A DNA stretch of 64,000 bases from Tretioscincus oriximinensis (taxonomy: Eukaryota > Chordata > Lepidosauria > Squamata > Gymnophthalmidae): NCBI GenBank assembly GCA_022410635.1, contig JAJVDF010000437.1:124001-188000 (forward strand), written 5' to 3'. Under the pieces are notes generated by a model. That model saw only the letters and a list, made by a program, of their open reading frames with translations. It did no database searches and had not been told where the DNA came from. A program made the position numbers and the translations under genes. How positions within the stretch are numbered: the stretch's first letter is position 1; each line of letters starts with the position of its first letter. Below are positions 1 through 11,705 of this stretch, in pieces.

Positions 1-650
1 CTGCAGTGGCAACAGCCACAACACTAGTTTGCCTTTTCCAGCTCCAATCCTTGGAGCAGGAGTACAGAGGCAGGTGAACGAGTAACATCTGCTTTGTCCT
101 CACTGCTTTCGGGGTTGCTGGCAGCTTGAACACATGTCCAAGAGTGTCAACCAGCCTCTTGTTTCATTTCCATTACAGCACACACATGAAATGCTCCAAC
201 TGAAGAGAAGCTCAGAAGCTCATGAATTTAAAAAGTTGGATTGCCAAATCTGATTTTTAAAATTTGGGGCTTTCCTGGGATTTACCTCAAATTCCCAGAG
301 TATAGCCTGATTTTACAGGACAGGCCCGGATGACTATCTTTATTCATCAAAATATTGTTTTTGTTGTGTTAAGAAGATACCCTGAGAAGTAATTACTTTG
401 AGATGACATATTAAAGAAAATAATTGCCCATGCTGCTTCCTTTTAATAGTTTGTCAAAGTTTCATACATGTTTCTTATGCACTTCAGAAGTTTAAACAGA
501 TATATGATAAATAAATAATCCATCTTATTAGTTGGGGGAACCCTTTGTGGACTATGAAATTTTGGCAAATAGCAAGNAAAATACAGTTAAAATCATAGCA
601 CTCATTTGCAAAATGTTCATTTTAATTTTTAAAACTTCAATTTTTTAAAA
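1..650. other. No recognisable gene or repeat
   Basis: AT-rich sequence without an exon-like open frame bounded by splice sites and without similarity to the other repeats in this window. Probably intron or intergenic DNA. Confidence 0.5.
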
Positions 651-1328
651 ATCATTTAAGAACATAAGAAGAGCCATACTGGATCAGGCCACAGCCCATC
701 TAGTCCAGCATTCTGTCTCACACAGGGGCCCACCAGATGCACCTGGGCAGTCTTTACAGAGGAAAGCAAAATACGTTATGCACCTGTTTATGACTCCCTG
801 CATATGGTATTTCAGGAGTCCTGNCTGTTGCTCCACCCCAGAGGCAACATCCAGAATCCATCTAGTACCCAATTATACCCTTGGTGTCCATAAACTTGTC
901 TAGTCCTATCTTGAAACTATCCAAGCTGTAAATTCCACAGGCCGATGACCCTCTGGGTGAAAAAATACTTTCCTTTGTCTGTTCCTACTTTTCTACCCTT
1001 CAGTTTTAAGGAGTGCACTCTGGTCCTAGTGTTGTGTGATAGAGATGTTGCAGCCTGACTTTGTAAGGGAGGTGCTCCAGGCCCTTGATCATTCTTGTTG
1101 CCTTTTTATGCACCTTCTCTAGTTCCACAATATCCCTCTTGAGATGTGGTGACCAGATTGAAATTAGTATTCCAAATGTGGCCTCACCACGGATTTATAA
1201 AGAGGCAAGACAGCATTTGCTGATTTGTTTTCGATTCCTTTCCTAATTATCCCCAACATGGAATTTGCCTGCTGCTGCTGCACACTGGGTTGACATTTTC
1301 ATCTAATTGTCCACCAACACCCCAAGAA
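651..1328 (-). mobile_element. CR1 LINE, 5'-truncated, 3' end and ORF2 C-terminus
   Basis: Read on the minus strand this is the 3' part of a CR1 retrotransposon: the end of the reverse-transcriptase ORF2, a 3'UTR, and the family's terminal TTCTTATG octamers, seen here on the plus strand as AAGAACATAAGAAGAGCC at 660. The same landmarks (GGCCACAGCCCATCTAGTCCAG, the block ending in GGTGAAAAAATACTTTCC, the block around GAGATGTGGTGACCAGA) recur in the copies at 48.1 kb and 60.4 kb. Frameshifts and stops show it is dead. The 5' truncation near 1328, without a clear target-site duplication, is normal for CR1. Confidence 0.9.
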
Positions 1329-3540
1329 ACACATCCTATCACTTTCATTATGAAATCAATAAAGAATTTGGGTGTGTGCATTCCCAAATTGTCAGAATCC
1401 ACAGTTCTTCCTCATCTTAAATTAAGGGCTGTGAATCTTTTTCTGGGTTTCATTGAACACTTACATTAGTCCATATCTTTAAGGCCTAACATGTGATCCA
1501 CTCTGCTCTGGTGATTTATGCANAGGATTACAATAATGTGTTTGACAAGGGTTTGCCATTGAATGTGGTCCAGAAAGGACAACTAATACAGTATCCAGTG
1601 GCAAGACTTCTGGTGCGGATTACCGACTGGGCACTGTGATGCTGACCCTAAAGATATGCACTCTTTGCCTAGTTAAAAATAGCCAAATTTAGGTGTTAAC
1701 AATATTTTGAGTAGTTTTGACCCGTAATTTTGATCAAATGTAAGGATATTTTAACATGGAACCACAGGGGGTAACACAAGGAGGACATTTCTTTTAGTCA
1801 GAAAGAAAAGCATTCACTCGTTTTTGATGCTACATTTTGAAATACTCTGTTTTGTACAAAGTATGGGAAGAAGATAATTCATNGTATAAGGTTGATAGGA
1901 AGTTTGTAGGTAGATTAAGCTGTATGTGTCTGGAAGCATTCTTCAGATATTTTTGAGTGGCTCAGATAAGACTGGATATTGGGGCTGAGCAGTCCAGTTG
2001 GATTGGGATCCTTTGTTAAGTGTAGCTGATGTATTGTTTTAGATGAAACCTGGGTCTGAGCTTCATGTATCAGAATGACAATGGATTAAATTCTGTCAAG
2101 GGCAGCTATGCCATGAATTAGAAGCCTGTGGCAGATTATAATTTAAGTAACATTTATCCTTGCAAATCTAAAAAAAGTACTTATTACAGACAAGTTTTTT
2201 TCTATCATTTAGGCCTGGTAAAAATGATGAGAGTTGAGGTGGAAGAGTAATCAACAGAATATCCAGTGAATGGGAGAGATTTCATTACAGTCCCAGACTA
2301 GAATTAAGAGTATCCATTGCTGTGGGATATATTCCCTTCTTCCCTAAGGTGATAAACATACGAAGATAGATTTACATTTTGTGTTAGTTTTTTCTTTCTT
2401 TTTGTTTTTTCTTATTGAAGCCCAGCTGTTTTTAATGAGCTGGAAATGAAACAAGCCAGTAAAACATATGTTCATTGTTAAAAGAATACCGATTGGACCA
2501 CGTGCATGCATGTGACTATACAACCCAAACTTCAAAGCTCAATACAAAGGCTGTTTAATGGAGAGGTCATACTTAATGAATCTTAAGAAAATAGGGGGAA
2601 CCAGCTGTTGGATAATATTCCATATTAAGTTGAGGCCAAAGGTGAGGTGCTTCAGAGCAAATCAGCATTCAAGGTATACTTGTCTTTAAATTGCTGTGGT
2701 TCATTTCTGTTGTAGATGAAACACATATTTTTCTAAAACCTATTTTCAAATTCCCTGTAGAGTTACTTGTAATCTTTATAGTGAAGAGTGATTGGCTTGG
2801 GACTGTAATTTTGGGCTATGGTTAATTTCTTTTGACAACTGCTATAGGATTTAATTGCAAGCCACTTCCAAACGTTGGCGGCATCCAAATCCACTGCAAA
2901 CCTTGTTTCTAGAATACCTTTCAGATTTACTGACTGTTCCTAAAACGTTTGTGCTAGATTTCTCATATTTCTTATAGAAAGCAAGGAATATTTTCAAGCT
3001 ACNGTATTTATCTTATAATCTCTGACCTTTCTGCACAACAGTGCAATGTTTCTGCTCAGGAAGTTTGAACCAATTTTTATTTTGTATTTCCTCAAAGAGA
3101 ACTCTATTTTCCAACTGCGAAATGGATGTTTCCCTTTACGCAGGTTCTTCCAAGGCTCCAACCTCTACTAAATTTGTACCAAACTGAGGGGTTGAAAAAC
3201 TAAACTGTAATCATAGCAGCACTTAAGAGAGGGAAGTTCCTTCCATTTCCCTCAAGGATAGCTACCTGCAGCACATGAAATCTTGGGGCCGAACAGACCG
3301 GGCCCACTTTTTAAAATTGTCCTTCATGATAGCATGACACATTGTTTGCATTATATATTTCTAAGCCCCTTTACTGTATCAGTCACAGGTGCTTACAAAG
3401 AAATGGGGGAGGTAATGATATAATGACTAAACAATTTTTCTGCTTATATTCTTTCTTCAAGAAAGCCTTTATAAAGATCCAAGGTCAATTATGTGTCAGA
3501 CAGACTGACCAGATTTTCTGAGGCCCGAACTGGGGTAATT
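1329..3540. other. No recognisable gene or repeat
   Basis: About 2.2 kb of AT-rich sequence. Short open frames here (for example the minus-strand one at 2344-2535) have no splice context or protein-family motifs and are taken as chance. Confidence 0.5.
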
Positions 3541-3553
3541 AATATTCATGCTA

Positions 3554-3579
3554 ATTTGCATATTCATAAATATGCAAAT
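3554..3579. promoter_or_regulatory. Paired inverted octamer (ATGCAAAT) motifs
   Basis: Two POU-type octamers face each other: ATTTGCAT at 3554 and ATGCAAAT at 3572. Together they form an 11-bp perfect inverted repeat around a 4-base spacer (CATA). ATGCAAAT is the established binding site of Oct/POU factors, so this could be a binding platform in a conserved non-coding element. Function is inferred from motif alone. Confidence 0.35.
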
Positions 3580-4284
3580 CACCCATCAACATGTATACTT
3601 CTCCAAAATCACCACTAGCAAAATGAATGGGTTTTTTTCTTTTTAAAAGTCCACAACGTAATTAAAAAAGGTGTAAAAAGAATATCAGATTGGAAAAAGG
3701 AAATTATGAGAAATTGAAATGGTCAGAGTTGTTCATCTACAAAAAAGAAACGACAATCATTTTCAAATTTGCAGTGCAGCCTGATAAGCTATTGAGTGCA
3801 CTGTTGAGCTAGAACAGATTGCCAACAATTACATACATATACATGCGCTTAAAATCATTACAAGTTCTTCTTGACTGAAAAATCAATTTGAAAGATATAG
3901 GTACCTCCAGACGGTGAGTGGAAAATGCAAGATCTTGTTCAGATTTTGCAATTGCCTTTGATGCCCTTGCCAGATGGCAGCATGAAATTACACATAAGGT
4001 TTGGAATGTTGCTGTTATTCTGAGCTACATTTGATGGCTAATACCACCACACTGTACCTGAACGACAAAATATTTCTGTGCTTGTTCAGTTCTTGGTATT
4101 TTTATTCCTGTTTCACCCTTGTGCTTGTGTAATGGGTGTTTCCATCTGGAAAAAGCTGAAAATAAGTAAGGATCAGAGTTCTGTTTCTTGAGATAGAGAT
4201 ATTCCTTGATTTTGCTTTATGCCCCAAGACTGTTCAAATTGCCTTGGATATGTGTGGCAATTTCACTATAGTTCTAAAATAGTT
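3580..4284. other. No recognisable gene or repeat
   Basis: AT-rich unassigned DNA with no supported coding frame. Confidence 0.5.
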
Positions 4285-4352
4285 CTAAGATAATCCAGCA
4301 TTCTGTCACATACAGAGGCCCACCAGATGCACTGTTCTTCTTATGTTCTTAT
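4285..4352 (-). mobile_element. CR1 3'-tail fragment
   Basis: Short minus-strand fragment of the CR1 3'UTR (TCCAGCATTCTGTCACAT, then GGCCCACCAGATGCAC), joined directly to a terminal TTCTTATGTTCTT octamer that is on the plus strand. This implies an internal deletion or rearrangement between the 3'UTR piece and the tail. Confidence 0.7.
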
Positions 4353-5807
4353 ATTTTAGACCTTGTCTAATGACTTTCTTTATATTGTAACACCATATTA
4401 CAACTCCTGGGCTGCATTCTCACAGGAGGGAAAAATCTGTTTTAGAAGAAGGAGAGTGAAACCAGAGTTGCCCAATATGAAACTAGTTTTTTTTACTCAG
4501 TTCCAAACTGGATTTTCTAGTCACACAGGGACACAAGATTCCAGTTTCTTTTCTGAGTAACTGTCCCCATTACAGGAAAACCTGGGTGTTTGTGACCTGG
4601 ACATGTTTTTCACTGTCCAATCCTATTTCTGTATGTGAGTTTATCTATTGAACACCCACCCTTTCCCTAAGGCACACATTATTGCTAGGTGCCTGGTTAG
4701 GTTTCGATTCTCTTAACCTCACATTCAATTCACTGGCAAGAACAAAGCTATTTTTGCACACCTGCATATTTACTAAGCAAAGCAATGTGACCATTATGCA
4801 GTTCCTCCTATCTCTAATTTCTGGTCTTCAAAATGCCTCCACAATACAGTGAAGATGGTGGATTCTTCATGCGCTGATGGATTCTACCTTGCATTCCATG
4901 ATCCTGCTTCATACACTCTCTTGCACAAAATCAGTAGTTATTTAATAGACTGATCCTACTGTCAGAAAAAGTGGTGACAACAACCAGCCTGGATAGCTTT
5001 AATAAGACATTATAAAACAAGACTACTGAAATTGATTTAAAGATGTTGCCTTAATTCAGAGCCTTATACCTAACTACTCTATTAGCTCCATTAATCTCCA
5101 TGGAAGCCACTGAAAACATTTTTGTTTCCTTCAGAAACAAAAGCTGGTGATTGCACCTTGATTAGCACTAAGTAGCTGAACTGGTTGAGCAATTCAGCCC
5201 ACTCATCTAGTTATTGGGAAAAGGGATGAGATGTTGTGCACTGTGGAAGGCTAATGCGTATTGATCAATTCAAAGGCTTGCCAAGGCACCCCACCTGGGG
5301 AACACCCACAATGCCCATTGGCCAGGAGGGAATATGCAGCATTTATTGTTGTTGTTGTGAGTCCACTTAAGTGTCAAACCAGTTTGAATTTGGATTAAAA
5401 GGTAACAACATGGACCCTTAGGTTTTGCACAGGGTTCATATCTGTTTTTTCCTCCAGTGAGAACCCACCTCTGCTCTCTCTTTTTAAAATTTTCTTCTAA
5501 CCGATGCAAGGGTTGCTATACACTCTTAGCCAGGTTGATCTCAGCCACCCAGTCTTTTAAATCTTCCTAGGATCAGCATCCTCTTGGACCCTCTTCAACC
5601 TCTCTCCCTTACTTTTGGATATATCGAAAAGACTCTACTGCAACCCATGGAAAATGCTTTTCTGCATTCTGTGTGATCTAGTGGGGACTTATTCACCCAA
5701 GGTCTTGCTAGTCTGGCTATCAGCCAGTAGACTACCGCGTGTGCTCAACCTGCTGTCTGCCTTCCTACTATTTGCCCGACTGATAAGTTTAGATCTAGGC
5801 TGGCTGT
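4353..5807. other. No recognisable gene or repeat
   Basis: Unassigned DNA. The open frames at 4363-4560 and 5615-5899 lack splice or promoter context, and the second runs into the SINE that follows. Confidence 0.45.
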
Positions 5808-6135
5808 GGGGTGAGAAGGAGGAGGGGGAGAAAGAGGAATCTGGTTTTTATACCCCTTCCTTCTCACTGGAAGGGACTCGGGGTGGGTTACAAAGTTAAT
5901 TTTCGCCCAAAGGCTTATATCTGTTCTATTTTCCCTAGCAGGTTGATGGTGGTACTCATTTATCTAATTGAAATGTAGATTGCAAGTGTACTTTCTTTTG
6001 AATAGCTGAGCTGGTTATAGCTGAAGGTTAGTAGAGGGCACTCATCCCTCTCCACATGCAACACAGACCCTCGAAACTGGATCTCTCAGTTGAACGACCA
6101 GCTCTTAGATACTGCGCCAGTCGAGGTCCAGGAGC
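5808..6135 (-). mobile_element. tRNA-derived SINE, near full length, minus strand
   Basis: On the minus strand this runs from a tRNA-like head (about 6060-6130, with a degenerate B box in the CCTCGAAACTGGATC region) through the family body to a purine-rich tail on the plus strand (GGAGGAGGGGGAGAAAGAGG, the complement of a TTC/TCC-rich 3' tail). The body shares GGTTTTTATACCCC...AGGGACT and GGCTTA...TCTATTTTCCC with the copies at 9.55, 27.9, 41.8 and 63.5 kb. Confidence 0.8.
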
Positions 6136-7582
6136 CTCCAGTTTTTAAAGAATGTAAAAGCCAAGTGTGCTTTGTGATTCCTGTGAATATATGAAGCACT
6201 TTGCCACATATGAAAAGCTGATACATTCTGACTTTAGGGGATTATGTACAACCCCCCCAAAAAACTCTTGTAGTTTCCTGTTTCAGAGAGTAGCATCCTG
6301 ATGCTTAGAAATAAATAGTGGAGATATTTTTCTCTCCCATAATTTGTGGTTTTCATAAATTAGCATGTTTGCATGGTTTAGACATACTTTGGGGGGAACA
6401 AAACAAGGCTACATTCAGTTTTTATTCTGATTTNAAAAAAACTATTTCTTCCATTTTCTACATTAATCCTGTGAAATAGTTCAGAATAAATTACTGTCAT
6501 AAATTCAAGCACTAATTCGAAAAACGGTGTTAAGTCACTAATGCTTAAAGCTCAGGTTATATGTGACGTGTGCCTCCACTATGTAAAATGTTTTGCTTTG
6601 TTGAAAGACATTCTCTTTCCAGTGGTGTCTCTTACCCTCAGTGTCTGTGATGTGGGAATTGCTGTTTGATGCCTTCCTGTGCTTACTAAATTTGTGGTAC
6701 AATGCTGTGAATTTTGATCTATAAATAAACTGCCTCGGTGAAACAGAAATTTGTTTTTGAATTACCTGTTACTGTAGACCTTGTATTAGAAATAAATGCA
6801 AAGTTATTGATTTTTTTAAAAGATAGGGATGAAAAATAGAAACATATACAAAGAAAATTTGGGGATATGATCCTGGCATTCATTTGTATGAAAATAGTCT
6901 CGTCCTCAACAAAAGAGAACTAAAGTGGATCNTGTTACTTCCTCACCAACAGTCATTTTCTGAATTTGCTTCTTTATAAATTTCAATTTTATATATGCTT
7001 ACATTGATCCTTTCCCCCAGCAAAAGTGAACAGATTTTAAACAGACTTTGGAGCAAATTGCAGATATAGATCATTCCAACATCACAACAATGAATCGTTT
7101 AAAATAATAATTTTCTGTTGGTTTTCCTGTTAAACTGTTGGGTGTGCTGTTGAGCTGGAAGTGTGGCAAGTTCATTTTGATAGTGTCACAAAATATTCAG
7201 CANCCATTAGATAGCAAGTAAAGAAAATATACAATCTAGAAAATAACTTTGGAAATGATTAACACATTCACATACATCCCATCCATAAATACATGCAGCC
7301 AGTTTGCAGCTGGTTAGATCAGTACATAGGAGATCACATTANCAATGAGTTAAAAAGGTTAAGGTGTTAATTTTATCTCAACTGGAACTGAATTTCAGTC
7401 ATAACAAAGAAAGCAAGTGGCAAGACGATGCAGTTCTAAGAANGTTTACTCAGAAGAAAGTCTCACGTAATTCACTAAGATTTTGCTTCCTAGTAAGTAT
7501 GTAGACAAGACATAAACCCATTAACTCATTTTTAAAACAAAGCAATATTTCAATTCTTTTATGTTTCTTTGCGCTCATTTGT
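6136..7582. other. No recognisable gene or repeat
   Basis: AT-rich unassigned DNA without coding support. Confidence 0.5.
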
Positions 7583-7795
7583 ATTATTTATTTATTTATT
7601 TGTGCTTATATCCTGCCCACAGTAGGGTGGCACATATAGGTTTTGTTGCTTTCTCCACAACAGACACCCTGTGAAGTAAGTGGGGCTGAGAGAGTTCACC
7701 CAGCTGGCTTTCATGGAGGAGTGGGGAATCGAACCGGGAGACTACCAGATAAGAGTCCCACACTCTAACCACTATACCAAATTGGCTTTCATATA
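7583..7795 (-). mobile_element. Sauria-type SINE, minus strand
   Basis: The plus strand starts with TATTTATT repeats (the SINE 3' tail), then TTATATCCTGCCCACAG, a body with CTTTCTCCACAACAGACACC, and ends with the complement of a Pol III head: GGGGAATCGAACCGGGAGAC is a B box on the minus strand, and CTCTAACCACTATACCA complements the A-box region (TGGTATAGTGGTTAGAG). This order (tRNA head, body with a GAGAGAGTT-type core, TATAAATA tail) matches Sauria SINEs. The copy is nearly complete. Confidence 0.85.
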
Positions 7796-9552
7796 TCATT
7801 GATCTATCTGTGCAGAGCCAAGCTGCACACAATACGGCTACTTCATTTTAACGTGGAAAACCTGNGCTCCTTGGGAACCATGCTCCCCCACAAAAGCCCC
7901 CATCTCCACCCAGTGCCTAGTGTTCGCTTCTGAACATTGCAGACATGTGTGCTAGTACTTGAAAAGACCCATGGCACCTCACAGGAGTGTCTGAAAAAGT
8001 CCACGAGGTNTGGTGCACTTCCAGGTTTCTCTGCCAGCTACCAGGCCTTCTAAAGATAAGTAGGGGTCAGGGGAAACAAATTAAGAGAGGGTTGAGAAGG
8101 AAGGGTAGGGGTATGGGCAGAGAGGGAAGAGACATATGATTGAACACTAGTTGCAGAAGGCTGAGAAACTGAAAGGTTTCTTAGCATTGCCACCTAAGTT
8201 TCTAATGATAGCAATGAGTCTAGGAGAATCTCCATAGAACACATTTGTTCCTTCAAAGACATACTCTTCAAGAACAGTATGTCTCCCACATTGTTCTTTT
8301 GTCTTGGNTCTTCTTCATTTTGGTGCATCTTATGTCTAAGCAGTGATCTTGTACTGCTGCAAATTTGTTTGTATCCATCTCAGTGTCCATAGCAGTTACA
8401 CACTACCACAGAAAGTCCACTTTCTAAGATGAAACTTTTGACATTTGAAAAGCTTGGCACAAAGGTGATGCGTACAGAGTCTATTCATCTCAGTACAGCA
8501 GAGATGACATGGTGGCCCATGTCAGGTGGAAAATATTCAATTCATGCTGATAAGCAATCAAAAAAATGTTTAGTAATTGTTTGAAGATGTCATCAATAAT
8601 AGTTTGGAAAGCTATGGGCTCCAATACTGACCCTGAGCAGCATAATCAGGTATTCAAGTTTCCCATAACTTTTATTAAAAGGTGTCTTTCATTTATTGCA
8701 TTCCTGGATTTGTGTGTGATCATGAACCTATTGCAGATGCAATTTGAGAAACATCTTACCTTGGTGTGGTCTGTGTGGTTAATCACAAGTGAGAGGCACC
8801 AGGAATCAGTTTTTTGTTGAAATTTTATTGAATACCCTTAATCAGTGCAGAGATGTCCCTCACTACTTTTTCTCTCTTACAGAATAAATGAAGAGAAATA
8901 ATAATATCGTTGTTGTTATATAGCACTAAGAACTCATCTCTAGTTACATGAGAACCAAGTGGTATAGTAGGACATGTTTGCAGGATTTCCAAGTTTGTGG
9001 TGATCATAGGTAAAATGAGTGAGATTGGTTTTAATTTTTTTTTTTGGTCTCCTAAATTATGCTAAATTTTATAGGCAGGTAACTAGATATATAATTAATA
9101 ATAAAATAACTGGTACTTTAAAAATGTGAGAGATGACATCAAAGACTTGTGGACTACATTAAAAGACTACTGAATTGTCTTCATTTTAAAATTTGTGCTT
9201 TTAAAAGCGACAGTCCTGAAATATCAAAATTCTAAACACTCCCAGAGTCTCCTTATTAGTGCTTATTCCAAGTACTGTTGCCATAGCAATTTCTGTAGGA
9301 TTCAATACTATACAGTTTCTCTGGATCATTTTCTTCTAATATGCATGCAACATACAGGGTTTCACAAGATATGCAAGGGATATACTGGTTAAAGTTCATG
9401 ATATATTATTAGAAAAGTACACCATTATACGGGGATGCTGCTGTCTCAGGTGATTTTTTTTCTATTTTTACTTCAGAGCTTGGATACAAAGGTAGCATTT
9501 CTCAGTTAAAAAACTGCAGACCTGGCTTTCTCAGAAATANCTTAGCCATTGA
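7796..9552. other. No recognisable gene or repeat
   Basis: Unassigned DNA. The 84-codon frame at 8566-8820 has no splice context or domain and is not called. Confidence 0.45.
9277..9290. promoter_or_regulatory. RFX (X-box)-like site
   Basis: GTTGCCATAGCAAT differs by two bases from the palindromic X-box GTTGCCATGGCAAC bound by RFX factors. Motif match only; conservation is unknown. Confidence 0.25.
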
Positions 9553-9730
9553 AAGGAGAAGGAGGAGGAGCTAGGTTTTTATACCCCCCTTATCTTACCC
9601 AAAGGGACTTGAAGCAGCTTACAAGCTATTTTTTGTCCATTGGCTTACATTCTATCGTCCCCATCACTCTGACAGTACCTATTAATCTACTTGCAATTGC
9701 TCACTTTTGAACAGCTAGGTTGGCTAATGC
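9553..9730 (-). mobile_element. tRNA-SINE 3' part, minus strand
   Basis: Begins with the purine tail (GGAGAAGGAGGAGGAG), then TTTTTATACCCCCC...AAAGGGACTTGAAGC and GGCTTACATTCTATC, and fades out near GCTAGGTTGGCTAATG. Same family as the copy at 5.8 kb. The tRNA head is missing (5'-truncated). Confidence 0.8.
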
Positions 9731-9742
9731 TAAGACCAGGGT

Positions 9743-9830
9743 GGATTTGATTTAAATCTAACTGATTTAAATCACGATTTAAATCACTAGTCAGTAAGGC
9801 TTGATTTAAATCAGTGATTTAAATCAAAGT
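9743..9830. repeat. Cluster of five GATTTAAATC palindromes
   Basis: The perfect 10-bp palindrome GATTTAAATC occurs at 9749, 9764, 9776, 9803 and 9816, five copies in 77 bp. I recall similar GATTTAAATC-rich interspersed sequence in other reptile genomes, probably the end of a non-autonomous DNA transposon, but I cannot assign a family. Confidence 0.7.
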
Positions 9831-10080
9831 TTCTACCTAAACTAGTTCTTGCTATTTTAACATGCAAGTAGATGAAGATTTTTATGCATATACCAAAATA
9901 TTTATTAATACAAATAGATAAAACCACATGAAGTGACCAGTGTTGAGTTTATCTTAACAGTCTTCCAAACAAAGGTGACTACAGTGTCAAGTAACTTAAT
10001 TAACAATAATCAAACCCGTAACGCATGCTTCAGAGTTGCTTGAAGATATTTAGATAAAGAACCCAAAATGGAGGAAAAGG

Positions 10081-10550
10081 CCATGGCATGGTGAATAAAG
10101 GGGGAAGCGGCAGGCGCAGCATCTTGGGATGGCTGTCCCACTCAGCCTCTGGGGCTGACCCGGATGGGACTACCAGCACCATGGCTGCTCACTCTCCATG
10201 TGAGTCAGCCATACAATCTGGCTGTCCAGCCCTTGCTGGGACAGCAGCACCTGGCTCACACCCTTGCGAGCCCCACCCAGCTNGCACCGTTGCGAGGCTG
10301 GGCCACCAGAGGATCACAGGAAGTTATTGCGGGGCTCTCTGAGCGCAGACTCTGTCACGAGCCCCCTTCCTTGACTTAAGGCNGCCTTCAGCTTCCAGCC
10401 CCTCCCCAAGGGCAAGCTCAGCTGCCTTAAAACCCCTAAGCTATATCCTATGGGTTCAGTCAGGGGATAACTGCCACCCATGGCTAGTGACTGTCCCTTT
10501 TGGCCATCCCAAGGTGCGTCACCCGCTCACCCCTTCACCGTCCATGACTA
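10081..10550. repeat. GC-rich fold-back segment with imperfect terminal inverted repeats
   Basis: A roughly 470-bp block far more GC-rich than its surroundings. Its left edge (from CATGGCATGGTGAATAAAGG at 10084 to CTTGGGATGGC) matches, with small gaps, the reverse complement of its right edge (GCCATCCCAAGGTGCGTCAC at 10503 to CCTTCACCGTCCATG). That gives about 50-bp imperfect inverted termini. This suggests a non-autonomous DNA transposon (MITE-like). The overlapping open frames at 10088-10379 are explained by the GC content. No family could be assigned. Confidence 0.5.
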
Positions 10551-10560
10551 GGTGAAAGAG

Positions 10561-10575
10561 AGAAAATAAAGGGAG
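10561..10575. repeat. Left copy of L1 target-site duplication
   Basis: AGAAAATAAAGGGAG occurs here and again at 11691-11705, exactly flanking the L1 fragment and its poly(A). A 15-bp duplication is typical of L1 target-primed reverse transcription. Confidence 0.85.
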
Positions 10576-11690
10576 AAAATACGGTCATTTCATCAAAGAT
10601 AATGAATAGATTAGGGGACCCACGGTTGGCACAATATATTACACAATTTGAGCTTAGGAGATTACGGGATTGGTACGATACCAATGGAAATCCTCTGACA
10701 ATTACACAGATTAGAAATTTAAATCCAAACCCCCATTGCTGGCTGGCTGAAATGTCAATATATAATTTTATCAACTCAGCATCAATGAAGGAGGCAATGA
10801 TAAGTCAGAAGTCNTCTTTTGAGGCTATAATAGAATATAAAATCAAGGGGAAAAAAAGGGTAATTGGACTGTTGTACGATTTACTCATTTCAAAATATCA
10901 TCAAAACGAATACCACATCAAACAGAAATGGGCTCCTGATATGCTGATTTCCGATATGGAATGGGAACAATGGATTAGGAAAATAAACAATACAAAAAAC
11001 AACAAAATCAGAGAACTACAGTTAAAAGTGTTAACAAGGTGGTATCGCACACCTGCCCAGTTATCGCACATGGGGGGGGGTGTCACCCGACTGTTGGCAT
11101 GGGTGTCGCTCTAATGGGAACTTTTTTCACATGATTTATAACTGTAAAGAGCTCGATAACTATTGGAACAATATAAGGGCAGAACTTACAAAGATCTTAG
11201 GGGTCTCAATTCTTAGATCGCCCAAATTGAACATAATGTGTAATACGACCCATTGCCTCCTATCAAAACAAGACTGCTTTATTCTAGAACAGGCGATATG
11301 GGCAACCCAAATGGTGGTTGCAAGAGGTTGGAAATATAAGGAGAAATGGACAACACTTTTGTGGTACGAATATTTAGCAGAGTNTATTTTATTTGATGCA
11401 CTGAGGGAGAAAAGAATGAGATTGATTGGACAAATCCCAAAGGTCGGCTGGGAAACAAAGTGGGAAAAACTGATCTCATTTGGTGTTGTGAACAATAATA
11501 CTGGAGTACTTCACCATACCACTGTAATGCTCTTGGACCAAAGGCTGTATGTATAAATANTTTTTTTCTTTAAGATGGACTATTATGACATCTCTCTAGA
11601 CTGGGGAGGGGGGAAGGGTTCTTCTTTTACTAATTGTGAATTTAATTACTTGTATGAAAATTAATAAAAAAATTAATTAAAAAAAAAAAA
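10576..11690 (+). mobile_element. 5'-truncated L1 LINE (ORF2 C-terminus, 3'UTR, poly(A))
   Basis: A 1.1 kb L1 3' end. Two overlapping open frames (10602-11114 and 11080-11556) give the last ~300 residues of an L1-type ORF2. The second starts with the cysteine/histidine segment (CWHGC...FFHMIYNC) that corresponds to the zinc-knuckle-like CWRCG...H...C motif near the C-terminus of L1 ORF2. A frameshift lies at the G-run near 11072-11080 (GGGGGGGGTG), so the protein is broken. An N in each frame is unread. A short 3'UTR ends in A-rich sequence (11665-11690), flanked by a perfect 15-bp target-site duplication. The element has no promoter or 5' region, so it cannot move on its own. The near-intact frames and perfect duplication point to a fairly young insertion. 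Confidence 0.88.
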
Positions 11691-11705
11691 AGAAAATAAA
11701 GGGAG
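11691..11705. repeat. Right copy of L1 target-site duplication
   Basis: Exact second copy of the 15-bp sequence at 10561-10575, directly after the L1 poly(A). Confidence 0.85.

Noticed and set aside
10088..10379. Two overlapping Ala/Pro-rich frames
   Set aside because: Both arise from the GC-rich fold-back block; no start context or conservation evidence.
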